From Chthonomonadales bacterium (GTDB lineage Bacteria > Armatimonadota > Chthonomonadetes > Chthonomonadales > CAJBBX01), in the NCBI GenBank assembly GCA_013360745.1, contig JABWBA010000025.1, forward strand, positions 1 to 43,128: a stretch of 43,128 bases of DNA, written 5' to 3'. The translations under genes were made by a program, and so were the position numbers. Below, one piece after another: positions 7,089 through 15,171 of this stretch. A model generated the notes under the pieces. That model had not been told where the DNA came from, did no database searches, and saw only the letters and a program-made list of their open reading frames with translations. How positions within the stretch are numbered: the first letter of the stretch is position 1; every line of letters starts with the position of its first letter.

Positions 7089-7877
7089 ATGGAACACGCA
7101 TCATGGACGGGAGCGATCCTACTCACGCTTTTGTGCGGCGCGATCGGCATGCGGATCGCGACCGCTCGGCGTGGCCGTCCGATCTACATCCGGAGAATCA
7201 CGGGGCTCGACCATCTGGATGACGCGCTCGGTCGGGCGACGGAGATGGGCCGCCCGATCATCTTCAGCCCGGGGTTCGGCGATCTCGGCCAGATGTCGAC
7301 GTATGCTGGACTGGCTTGCCTTGAGTATGCGATCCGCCGATCGGCCCGTTTCGGCCTCCATGTGATCGTCCCCGTAGCGGGCGCGACCATGTATCCGGTG
7401 ACACAGGATATCGTCCAGGACGCCTATACGGCAGAGGGTCGCCCAGAACTATACGATCCCAATGATGTCCTCTATCTATCCGGCGATCAGAACGCCTTTG
7501 CGGCCTCGGTAAGCGGCCTCATGGAGCGGAGGCGTGTCGGTGCGGCGTTCTATTTCGGCAACTATGGCTTCGAGTCGCTTCTCATGGCGGAGACGGGTCA
7601 GAGGGTCGGCGCCATCCAGGTGGCTGCTACCGATTCGTTCTTTCAGGTACCGTTTTTCATCGCGGCCTGCGATTACACCATCATCGGTGAGGAACTCTAC
7701 GCGGCGGGCGCCTACCTATCGCGCGACTCAACGATGCTGGGCAGCCTTTCAGGCCAGGACTTCGGCAAAGTAATCGTCGCCGCCTTGCTGATCCTGGGCG
7801 TTGGGGCTTCGCTGGTCGCGACCCTGATGGGCGAAACCGGAAGCTTCAATCCGCTCGTCGGGCTCCTGGGTCGCTGA
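7089..7877 (+). CDS. DUF6754-like membrane protein
   Basis: The start ATG 7089 has AGGAG six bases upstream; the frame is open further upstream but would run into the divergent mla promoter. The 262-residue product has an N-terminal hydrophobic helix (about 8-24), then a basic stretch, a soluble domain of about 190 residues, and a second helix near the C-terminus ('KVIVAALLILGVGASLVATL'). The soluble part contains 'YIRRITGLDHLDDALGRATE', 'RPIIFSPGFGDLG', 'YFGNYGFESLLMAETGQ', 'ACDYTIIGEELYAAGAYLSR' and 'GSLSGQDFGK', which I recognise from DUF6754 proteins of Armatimonadota and related phyla. No catalytic motif or function is known to me. It is first of four closely spaced membrane-protein genes (3 bp to the next). 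Confidence 0.8.
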   Translation: MEHASWTGAILLTLLCGAIGMRIATARRGRPIYIRRITGLDHLDDALGRATEMGRPIIFSPGFGDLGQMSTYAGLACLEYAIRRSARFGLHVIVPVAGATMYPVTQDIVQDAYTAEGRPELYDPNDVLYLSGDQNAFAASVSGLMERRRVGAAFYFGNYGFESLLMAETGQRVGAIQVAATDSFFQVPFFIAACDYTIIGEELYAAGAYLSRDSTMLGSLSGQDFGKVIVAALLILGVGASLVATLMGETGSFNPLVGLLGR

Positions 7878-7880
7878 CGA

Positions 7881-9416
7881 TTGAAGCGCCGCACCATCGT
7901 AACGGCGACGTTCGTCGCCGGCCTCTACTATCTGCTCGTTTTCCTCCTGCCGCCCCGCATTGGCGGCTCGGCTGATGCCGACGGAGCGTCTGGCGCGACT
8001 CTCGTCCATCGCCCAGGATCGGCTCAAGAGACCGTCATCTATACCGGTACGCGCACGGACCGATTCCCTGTCCTCCTTGAAGCGTCGAAAAAGGGAACCG
8101 GACCGAAGCGACTCCTCCTGGCCCCAGCCTTCAACCGACCGGATGATTATCGCGGGGCGATGAATCCGCAGTTTGTTGCGCCCAATCGGCTCTACTACAT
8201 CGGGCTGGGCTGGGACGATCGCATCCCGAGAGTGTGCATGGCCCAACTCTCGGGCGACCGTATTCGGCCATCGGCACGGGCGGTGCTGTCCAACGGGAAG
8301 GCGGGTGAACCGGACGTCTCCGGCATCACCTGGGCCTCGGTTGTGCGCACCGATTCGGGAGCTAATCCCTGGCGCATGTGGTACGTCGGCAGGCTCGGCG
8401 ACGCATCTACGCTGTGTATGGCAGAATCGACCGATGGCCTTCGTTGGCGCAAACGAGGTCCGGTCACTGCGCCGGAGCTCGCGAACGACACCATCCTGAG
8501 CGTAAACGCCCGCGCAACTGCCGATGGGTTCGAACTGTGGCTTCTGATCGAGCACGCAGACGGGCGACGTTCGCTCGTCCTATCGGCCCTGCACGAGGAC
8601 GGCCTCCGATTCCGCGGTCGTCCATATTCCGTAGCGCTGGTTCTGCCTGACGGCACCCATCTGGACGATCTCCGGCTCTCCGAAACGGGGACGATCCTGT
8701 ACGGTAGTCTTCGGAAACAGAGCGAAGCGCCTCGCATCGGGATGCTTCGCGCCGCCCCCAGGAGTGTCTCCGCGCGCAGGCTCGACATCGTCGAACCGAA
8801 CCTGATCGTGCCCGGAGCAAGGCCCCGTTCCACGCTTCTGTACGACGTCCGGGACCAGATCGACAATATCCTCGTCGTGATCGGAGCCTTCGCCGTCGGC
8901 CTCGGCTTGATCGGCTTGGCGCAGGTGCACGGCAAACGGGTCCTGCGAGCCCAATCGGGCTGGCCTGAGAGCGTCACGTTTTTTGTTGCCGCGGTGGCAA
9001 TGGCCTCCTTCGCGGTCTACGCGCGCACTCAACCTGACGCAAAGAACTGGGGCAGCCAGGGGTATCACCTCCTGTTTTACGGCCTGCTGCAGCCGCTTGG
9101 GGCATCGATGTTTTCTCTCCTGGCGGCCTATCTGGTCTCCGCGTCGTACCGCGCGTTCCGCATACGGAGCTTTGAGGGCGGACTGCTCGCCGGCTCGGCC
9201 CTTCTCATCATGCTCGGACAGGTGCCCGTGGGCAACTGGTTGACAGCCAACCTGCCCCCCTATCTCCAGATCCCGCGCATCATGGCCTGGGCGCTCTTCG
9301 TGAACAACACGGCCGTGGTCCGCGCTGTGAACTTCGGCATCTTCGTCGGCGCGCTGGCCACCGCGCTCAGGGTCTGGTTGAGCATGGATCGCGCGAGTAT
9401 GCGGAGCATCGACTGA
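7881..9416 (+). CDS. Membrane protein with extracytoplasmic beta-propeller-like domain and C-terminal multi-TM region
   Basis: The frame begins at TTG 7881, three bases after the preceding stop; no ATG near the start fits better, so the start is tentative. The 511-residue product opens with a signal-anchor (about 6-25), followed by about 300 residues with blade-like repeats. One blade, 'WRMWYVGRLGDASTLCMAES' followed by TDGLRW, resembles the five-bladed propellers of GH32/GH43/GH130-type enzymes, but I see no acidic catalytic triad I can name. From about 330 onward come roughly six transmembrane helices. It may sense or bind a glycan outside the membrane (inference). Its function is unrecognised. 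Gene order and spacing suggest a complex with the DUF6754-like protein and the next two products. Confidence 0.8.
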   Translation: MKRRTIVTATFVAGLYYLLVFLLPPRIGGSADADGASGATLVHRPGSAQETVIYTGTRTDRFPVLLEASKKGTGPKRLLLAPAFNRPDDYRGAMNPQFVAPNRLYYIGLGWDDRIPRVCMAQLSGDRIRPSARAVLSNGKAGEPDVSGITWASVVRTDSGANPWRMWYVGRLGDASTLCMAESTDGLRWRKRGPVTAPELANDTILSVNARATADGFELWLLIEHADGRRSLVLSALHEDGLRFRGRPYSVALVLPDGTHLDDLRLSETGTILYGSLRKQSEAPRIGMLRAAPRSVSARRLDIVEPNLIVPGARPRSTLLYDVRDQIDNILVVIGAFAVGLGLIGLAQVHGKRVLRAQSGWPESVTFFVAAVAMASFAVYARTQPDAKNWGSQGYHLLFYGLLQPLGASMFSLLAAYLVSASYRAFRIRSFEGGLLAGSALLIMLGQVPVGNWLTANLPPYLQIPRIMAWALFVNNTAVVRAVNFGIFVGALATALRVWLSMDRASMRSID

Positions 9417-9417
9417 G

Positions 9418-10257
9418 ATGCGCTGGTTCACCCGGCTCCAGGCGATCGACAACCGTCTCCTCTATTGCCTGCTCGCCATAGCGGTCACCATTCCCGTGTT
9501 CGTCGATGTGCGAATGCCGATCCGACCGACGGTTGAGACGCTCGGCGCCTATCGCGCCGTCGAAAACGTTCCGCCGGGTCGTCTCGTTATGGTGCAGAGC
9601 ACCTGGGACGCCGGCACGATTGGCGAGTGCGAGGGGCAATGCAGGGCCGTCATCGAGCACCTGATGCGACGGAGCCAGCCGTTTGTGATCTGGACGTCCA
9701 ATCCCTCGTCTCCGCCGTTCTACAATCGGATCATCGAGGAGACGGCCCGACGATATGGCCGGCGATACGGCCGCGATTGGGTGGACTTCGGCTACAAAGT
9801 CCCGGGAGGTTCTCTGGCGTTCGGGGTTCAAGCGATGGCGAAGGACTTCCCCGGCTACATGGAGCGCGACGTGCGCGGCACACCGGTGAACCGAATCCCC
9901 GCACTGCGGGGCGTCAAGGACGCCACGGACTTCGACCTCATCATCACCATCGGCTATAACCCCATCGGCGAGTTCATCCAGTTCGTACAGGCAGTCTATG
10001 GCACCCGCGTGGTCTTCGGAATCGCCGCTATCAACTCGACGACGACCTATTCCTACCTCGATTCGAGGCAGATCGTCGGCATGCTGGTCGGGGCCCGGGG
10101 AGGAGCGGAATACGAGGTGCTGGTGGGCCGCCCCGGTCGAGGCGTGCAGATCATCATGGCGCAGAGTTTCGGCCATCTGCTAATCGTAGTATTGATCGTC
10201 ATCGCCAACATTGCCGCAACCGCTCAGCGACGCGCAGAGCGGGGCCAGAGCGTATGA
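9418..10257 (+). CDS. Bitopic membrane protein of unknown function
   Basis: The start ATG 9418 lies one base after the preceding stop and the end overlaps the next gene by ATGA. The 279-residue product has a hydrophobic helix near the N-terminus (about 14-30), a domain of about 210 residues, and a C-terminal helix ('LLIVVLIVIANIAATAQ') followed by Arg. Notable segments are 'FDLIITIGYNPIGEFIQFVQ', 'FGIAAINSTTTYSYLDSRQI' and 'GMLVGARGGAEYE', which look like a conserved core. A Cys pair sits at 'CEGQC'. I do not recognise the family. Context says it belongs with the DUF6754-like membrane cluster. Confidence 0.8.
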   Translation: MRWFTRLQAIDNRLLYCLLAIAVTIPVFVDVRMPIRPTVETLGAYRAVENVPPGRLVMVQSTWDAGTIGECEGQCRAVIEHLMRRSQPFVIWTSNPSSPPFYNRIIEETARRYGRRYGRDWVDFGYKVPGGSLAFGVQAMAKDFPGYMERDVRGTPVNRIPALRGVKDATDFDLIITIGYNPIGEFIQFVQAVYGTRVVFGIAAINSTTTYSYLDSRQIVGMLVGARGGAEYEVLVGRPGRGVQIIMAQSFGHLLIVVLIVIANIAATAQRRAERGQSV

Positions 10258-10949
10258 ACTCCCTGATTCCCCATCCCGTCAGTCCGTTCTCGCTCACCGG
10301 TCTGACCATATGGCTCGGTGCGCTCGCAACCCTCGCGATCCTTTCGTTTCTCTTTCGCGAGAACCGGCTCTATCGCTTCGCTGAGCATACGCTGCTCGGC
10401 CTCGGCATCGGATTTGGCGTCGCAACGACCATCACCGACATCCTCATACCCAAGTGGTGGGCGCCGCTCAGCGAGGGCTGGCAGCAGCGCCACTGGGGCG
10501 CCATCGGAGTTGGGCTCGCAGAGATCATCCTTGGGCTCGCCCTGTACGGCCTGTACCACAAGAAGACGGTCTGGCTATCGCGGGCCGTTCTGGGACTCGT
10601 GATGGGCGCGGGCGCAGGGATGGCCTTCAAAGGGGAGATCAACGACAAGCTTCCGCAGATCATCGCGTCCTTCAAGTCGCCCTACGTGCCCGCATCCCAG
10701 ACGACGATGTTCAACAACACGCCGAGCAACATCGTGTTTATCATTGTGATGCTGAGCGTTCTCTCCTACTTCTTCTTCTCAGCCGACCAGCAGAGGCCGA
10801 CGCTCCGAGTGAGCTCCCGTATCGGACGCATTTTCCTGATGCTCACTTTCGGCATCTTTTTCAGCAACGCGATCATGACCCGTATGAGCGTCTTTATCGA
10901 ACGGATCTGGTTTCTACTTACTGAGTGGCTTCGAATCGGCGTTCCGTGA
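10254..10949 (+). CDS. Polytopic membrane protein of unknown function
   Basis: The start ATG 10254 overlaps the stop of the preceding gene (ATGA), indicating translational coupling. The 231-residue product has about six hydrophobic segments: near 15-35, 43-62, 78-97, 104-122, 158-176 and 186-215. A hydrophilic loop (about 125-156, 'EINDKLPQIIASFKSPYVPA') lies between the fourth and fifth. There is no signal peptide, no transporter signature and no recognised family. As last gene of the four-gene cluster it could be the channel-like or scaffolding member of a complex (inference only). Confidence 0.8.
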   Translation: MNSLIPHPVSPFSLTGLTIWLGALATLAILSFLFRENRLYRFAEHTLLGLGIGFGVATTITDILIPKWWAPLSEGWQQRHWGAIGVGLAEIILGLALYGLYHKKTVWLSRAVLGLVMGAGAGMAFKGEINDKLPQIIASFKSPYVPASQTTMFNNTPSNIVFIIVMLSVLSYFFFSADQQRPTLRVSSRIGRIFLMLTFGIFFSNAIMTRMSVFIERIWFLLTEWLRIGVP

Positions 10950-11060
10950 TTCCCGATTCTCGAGCCATGTAGCATTCCACCCGATATCCGTTGTACACTG
11001 AGGCGTACGAACGCCCCGGCTCTTCAGGGTGGGTGAATCGCAATAGGTCAGGAGAGTGCC

Positions 11061-12308
11061 ATGGTACAGCCGAGATTACCGCTTCTCAGCGCGCTCATGC
11101 TGGCGGGCGCGCTGTTGCAAGGCTGCGGAGGAGGCGAGGAAGCCGTGACCACACGTGGACCCCGATCCGCGGATCTCGCCGTCGATTCCAAGCTCGTCAC
11201 CGCGACCAATGACTTCGGCTTCCGGCTCTATCGGGAGCTGGCGGCGACTGAGGGCAACATCTTTTTCTCTCCGGTGAGCATTGAACTGGCCCTCGGCATG
11301 GCGTATAACGGCGCACGAGGCTCGACCCGCGACGCCATGGCCCGCGCTCTCGGCTACGGAGACCTCTCCCTCGATGCCGTTAACGGAGCGAATGCCCAGC
11401 TGCTCCAACTGCTGGCCAACCCGGATCCGAAGGTCGACCTCTATATCGCCAACGCCGTGTGGGCGCGACAGGGCGTGACCTTCGACACGGGCTTCATGGA
11501 GCGCTGCAGAACCAGCTTCCTCGCCGAGCCGTTCACGGTGGATTTCAAGAACGCCGACGCAGCCAACCAGATCAACGCCTGGGTCAAGGGCAAAACGCGG
11601 GATAAGATCAACGAGATCGTCAGCGCAGACGCCATCCGCGAGGCGCTCATGGTCCTGACCAATGCCCTCTACTTCAAGGCCGGCTGGACCGATGCGTTCC
11701 CGCAAGGAGCAACAACAGAGGCCCCGTTCACGACGGGCGACGGCAGCAAGCTGACCGTACCGTTGATGCATCGCTCAGGCTCCTTCGAGTATATGGAGAA
11801 CGAGCAGGTCCAGATGATCCGAATCCCCTATCAGGGTCAGTTCGTCGGCATGACCGTGATCCTGCCAAAGCCCGGGATCACTGTGGCCAGCGTTGCGGAG
11901 AGCCTCAATGGCGAGACGTGGAAGACGTGGTCGAAATCGATGACACCGCAATCCGGACGGCTCGCCCTCCCTCGCTTCAAGACCGACTTCTCCACCTCGC
12001 TGAAACCGGCTCTCTCAGCCCTCGGGATGGGCGTAGCCTTTGATCCATCCCAGGCCGATCTGAACGGAATCCTGCCCCCAGACGCAACGTCCGAACGGGT
12101 CTATATCAGCGATGCTCTCCACAAGACCTATCTATCCGTCGACGAGCAGGGCACCGAAGCGGCCGCGGCGACCGCGGTCATTATCGGGATAACGAGCGTC
12201 CCGGTCGATCGCTTCGAGATGATCGTCAACCGCCCGTTCTTACTAGCCATCACGGATAAGCCGACCGGCGTCGTGCTGTTTCTGGGTTCGATCAGCAAGC
12301 CCCGGTAA
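11061..12308 (+). CDS. Serpin-family protease inhibitor, predicted lipoprotein
   Basis: Serpins trap serine or cysteine proteases by a suicide conformational change. A strong AGGAG site precedes ATG 11061. The 415-residue product begins with a lipoprotein signal ending LLQGC (Cys22), so it is probably anchored in a membrane. The serpin core follows: 'NIFFSPVSIELALGMAYNGA', 'ANAVWARQGV', 'LTNALYFKAGW', 'VTVILPKPG'-like strand and the C-terminal 'NRPFLLAITD' and 'VLFLGSI'. The reactive loop hinge GTEAAAAT (364-371) has the small residues required for inhibitory serpins. Counting from the hinge puts P1-P1' at about Thr378-Ser379, but the segment to 'NRPF' is three residues longer than in alpha-1-antitrypsin, so P1 is uncertain. 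It stands alone on its strand and is convergent with the DUF1080 gene. Confidence 0.95.
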   Translation: MVQPRLPLLSALMLAGALLQGCGGGEEAVTTRGPRSADLAVDSKLVTATNDFGFRLYRELAATEGNIFFSPVSIELALGMAYNGARGSTRDAMARALGYGDLSLDAVNGANAQLLQLLANPDPKVDLYIANAVWARQGVTFDTGFMERCRTSFLAEPFTVDFKNADAANQINAWVKGKTRDKINEIVSADAIREALMVLTNALYFKAGWTDAFPQGATTEAPFTTGDGSKLTVPLMHRSGSFEYMENEQVQMIRIPYQGQFVGMTVILPKPGITVASVAESLNGETWKTWSKSMTPQSGRLALPRFKTDFSTSLKPALSALGMGVAFDPSQADLNGILPPDATSERVYISDALHKTYLSVDEQGTEAAAATAVIIGITSVPVDRFEMIVNRPFLLAITDKPTGVVLFLGSISKPR

Positions 12309-12325
12309 TCGGATCCTCCTGGCCG

Positions 12326-12997
12326 TTACTTTCGGATCGGCCGGAGTCGTATGTTGCGAAAGTGGATCTCCGAGCCTTCGGATTGTAAACCGATCCTGCC
12401 GCTCAGGAGATCCGCACCGGTTCCTTCGTTGACCGTTTCGCCATTGACCTTTAGGACCACCCGGTCGCCATGGCACAGAATCTCGTAGGTGTTCCACTCG
12501 CCGATCGGCTTCTCATTCGTTCTCGTCCGCAGACGGTGGCGGGGTGTGCCCTGATCGACCCTTTCGGGCGGGGTGTCCAGTCTCGCCCCCTCGATGAGCC
12601 AGAAATCGCCAGCCGCTTCGCTCTGGAGCTGGGCCTCAATGGACCTCGGCCAGATCATATCCTTGCCGACCATGCGGAGCAGCACGCCGCTGTTGCCCGC
12701 TTGCCTGGTAATCGGGTTGAAGCGCCACTCAAGACGCAGTATGAAGTCGGAGTATTCCCTGTCGGTCTTGATATAGCCGGCGGGATTGCCGCGACAGATC
12801 AGGATCTTCTCCGCCGTGTCGACGGTCCACACATCCGAAGCAGGGACGTTCGGATCGCTAAGAAACGGGGTCCAGCCGCGTAGATCCTTGCCGTTGAACA
12901 GCTGGATTTCCTTGCCCAGTTTCAGTCGCTCCGCCTTCTGAGCCATGATCGGTGAACAGGCAAGCGCCAGGGCTGACACAAACAACAACCGTACCAT
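12326..12997 (-). CDS. Secreted DUF1080 protein (3-keto-disaccharide hydrolase domain)
   Basis: The start ATG 12997 is chosen for its excellent AAGGAGGG site and because it opens a signal peptide (MVRLLFVSALALA, cleavage near 'IMAQ'). The 223-residue product is one DUF1080 concanavalin-like jelly-roll domain: 'IQLFNGKDLRGWTPF', 'DFILRLEWRF', 'AGNSGVLLR', 'IEAQLQ', 'WNTYEILCHGDRVVLKVNG', 'GRIGLQSEGSEIHFRNIRL'. Members have been reported as 3-keto-glycoside hydrolases; the family is common in Planctomycetota, Verrucomicrobiota and Armatimonadota. Its gene starts 13 bp after the prolyl oligopeptidase stop, so the two likely form an operon. Activity on a particular sugar cannot be read from sequence. 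Confidence 0.92.
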   Translation of the reverse strand: MVRLLFVSALALACSPIMAQKAERLKLGKEIQLFNGKDLRGWTPFLSDPNVPASDVWTVDTAEKILICRGNPAGYIKTDREYSDFILRLEWRFNPITRQAGNSGVLLRMVGKDMIWPRSIEAQLQSEAAGDFWLIEGARLDTPPERVDQGTPRHRLRTRTNEKPIGEWNTYEILCHGDRVVLKVNGETVNEGTGADLLSGRIGLQSEGSEIHFRNIRLRPIRK

Positions 12998-13010
12998 AAC
13001 GATTCCCTCC

Positions 13011-15122
13011 TTATAGGTCTCGTGTCGTAGGTGCGAGCGCAACCGAACGGAGACCCGTCTCGTTGTACAGAAACGCCAGCACATGACTGCGACGTTGAAC
13101 GCGGCTGGCGACGGGTTCGCCTCCAGAATGGCCGACGCTGGTTTCATAGTACAGCAGAATGGGTCGGCGCTGGCGTTCGAGTCCCTGCATCAGAGCGGTC
13201 ATCTTCCGGGCGTGCAGCGGAGCCACTCGCGTATCGGCGTCACCGGTGGCGAAGAGAACGGCTGGATACGCCCTGTCGGCGCGGATGTTGTGATACGGTG
13301 AGTACGCGTGAAGGATCTCAAAATTGGCAGGATCCTCTGCAGAGCCATACTCCGGCACCCACTGTGGACCTTGCAGGAACCGATGGTAACGGAGCATGTC
13401 CAGCAACGGCACCTCACAAACAGCCGCCGAAAAAAGCTCGGGGAACTGGCACAGCGCCGCGCCGACGAGCAGTCCGCCATTGCTCCCGCCCGTGATCGCC
13501 AGCCTATCGGGGCGCGTGATCCCTTCCGCGATCAGATAGCGCAGCGTCGCCTGCAGATCATCGAAGACGGTTTGTTTTTGATCAAGCATCCCGGCACGAT
13601 GCCACGCTTCGCCAAACTCGCCGCCACCTCGCAGCGCGGGTACAGCAACCACGCCGCCGTCCTCAATCCAGAGCGCCATCTCGGGATCGAACCACGGTGT
13701 GAGCGACACGCCGAAACCTCCGTAAGCCGTCACCCGCGTAGGGCGATCGCCGTTCATTCGAAGGCCTTTCCGATGTACGACAAAGAGCGGGATGGCCGTC
13801 CCGTCCTGGGAGGTTGCCCACAGTTGCCGGGTGACGAACGCGCGACTGCGGAAACCGGTCCGGATTTGGTTCCATAGATGCGAGCCGCCCGTGCGCGAAT
13901 CGTAGCGGAGAATCAGGCCCGGCTCGGTAAACGAGCTGAAAGAGAAATACGCCTCAGAACCCGCCCACGCGCCCGAGGGCAGGGTGGCGGTCCCCTGTTC
14001 GGGCATCTCGATGGGGCCGATACAGGCGCCTTCGAGCGTATAGGCCGTGAGCTCGGTAGCGACATTGTGCAAGCGCGCGACGAAGAGCCGACCCGCGGCC
14101 GCTGACGCCCCCTCAATCGTGTCCTCCCCCTCCGGCACAACCTCCGTCCAATCGTCAACGGCATTTATCGGCGCCAAACTGGCCTCCAGGATCCGCCGCC
14201 GGGGAGCCTGAAAATCGGTCAGCACATAGAGCCGATCGCCCGCGACGATCGGAGTGAAGGTCGCCGGCAATCCAGCGACGAGAGGCCGAATCCCATCGCC
14301 GGATTGGAGATCCTGCACGAACAGATCGTTCTGAGTCCAGCCCCGATACACCGCGATGATGAGCCAGCGACCGTTCTCGGATAGCGCCTGGCCGACCATG
14401 TCCTCGGGGCCGTATTCGGTGCCGAAGACCAGCTCGTCCGCGGCTGGGTCGTCGCTGAGCCGATGCAGGTATATGCGTCGCCCGATCAGCGGCTCCAGTT
14501 TGCTGTAATAGACGGTCCGGCCATCCGGCGTAAGCGAAACGCTCTCAATGTGACCGCGAGCCAGGCGGTCTCCCAGCTCATCGCCGGACTTCACTTCTAC
14601 GAACCGAACCTCGACTTCGTCTTCCCCGCCACGGCGAACTCCGATGGCCGCAACGGAGCCATCCGCATTGATGTCCATTAACACGGCCGATGTGGTGCGG
14701 TCATCGGACAGCGGATTCGGATCGAGCAGAAGCCGCTCCCTCCCACGGCGTCCGACGCGCCAGTAGAGAACCGCCTGTTCGTCCTCCGGGCGCCGTCGAC
14801 TGTAGAACAGACGTCCGCCACGGGAGACCGGAACGCCGATGCGTTCCACCCGCAGGAAACGCTCCATCCGATCGGCCAATCGCACACGCTCCGGCAGCGG
14901 GCTCAGTACCGAACAGCAATACTCCATCTGAGCGCCGATCCAGGCTCGCGTTTCCGGACTCTCCTGATCCTCCAGCCATCGGTACGGATCGGCGATGTCG
15001 ATGCCGTGCAGGTGATCGACGATGTCGTCACGGCGAGTCGAGGGTGGCCTGCCGTGGGCATAGGCGGCGACGGCGACGGCAACGGAGAGCGACACCACCG
15101 CCAACCATACGGGTATGATCAT
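13011..15122 (-). CDS. Secreted prolyl oligopeptidase family serine peptidase (S9A)
   Basis: Prolyl oligopeptidases cleave short peptides after proline. I use ATG 15122, with GGAG six bases upstream, rather than GTG 15134. The 703-residue product has a signal peptide (about 1-25), the N-terminal motif 'DIADPYRWLEDQESPETRAW', a seven-bladed propeller domain, and the alpha/beta hydrolase domain. The catalytic serine is in GGSNGG (Ser547), the acid in 'ATGDADTRVAPLH' and the histidine in 'SVGHSGG'. 'AYGGFGVSLTPWF' and 'VPALRGGGEFGEAWHRAG' are typical S9A sequences. The signal peptide makes it extracytoplasmic, unlike cytosolic eukaryotic homologues. The DUF1080 gene follows closely. A lipoprotein serpin lies two genes away, though S9 enzymes are not usual serpin targets. 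Confidence 0.95.
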   Translation of the reverse strand: MIIPVWLAVVSLSVAVAVAAYAHGRPPSTRRDDIVDHLHGIDIADPYRWLEDQESPETRAWIGAQMEYCCSVLSPLPERVRLADRMERFLRVERIGVPVSRGGRLFYSRRRPEDEQAVLYWRVGRRGRERLLLDPNPLSDDRTTSAVLMDINADGSVAAIGVRRGGEDEVEVRFVEVKSGDELGDRLARGHIESVSLTPDGRTVYYSKLEPLIGRRIYLHRLSDDPAADELVFGTEYGPEDMVGQALSENGRWLIIAVYRGWTQNDLFVQDLQSGDGIRPLVAGLPATFTPIVAGDRLYVLTDFQAPRRRILEASLAPINAVDDWTEVVPEGEDTIEGASAAAGRLFVARLHNVATELTAYTLEGACIGPIEMPEQGTATLPSGAWAGSEAYFSFSSFTEPGLILRYDSRTGGSHLWNQIRTGFRSRAFVTRQLWATSQDGTAIPLFVVHRKGLRMNGDRPTRVTAYGGFGVSLTPWFDPEMALWIEDGGVVAVPALRGGGEFGEAWHRAGMLDQKQTVFDDLQATLRYLIAEGITRPDRLAITGGSNGGLLVGAALCQFPELFSAAVCEVPLLDMLRYHRFLQGPQWVPEYGSAEDPANFEILHAYSPYHNIRADRAYPAVLFATGDADTRVAPLHARKMTALMQGLERQRRPILLYYETSVGHSGGEPVASRVQRRSHVLAFLYNETGLRSVALAPTTRDL

Positions 15123-15171
15123 CTGACACTCCACTCCTTAGCCGGCGGTGGCAGCAGCGCTGGACACGGGT

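Noticed and set aside
7749-8555. A 268-codon minus-strand frame inside the membrane cluster
   Set aside because: It is opposite two co-directional genes with good membrane-protein features, and its composition is that of a shadow frame.
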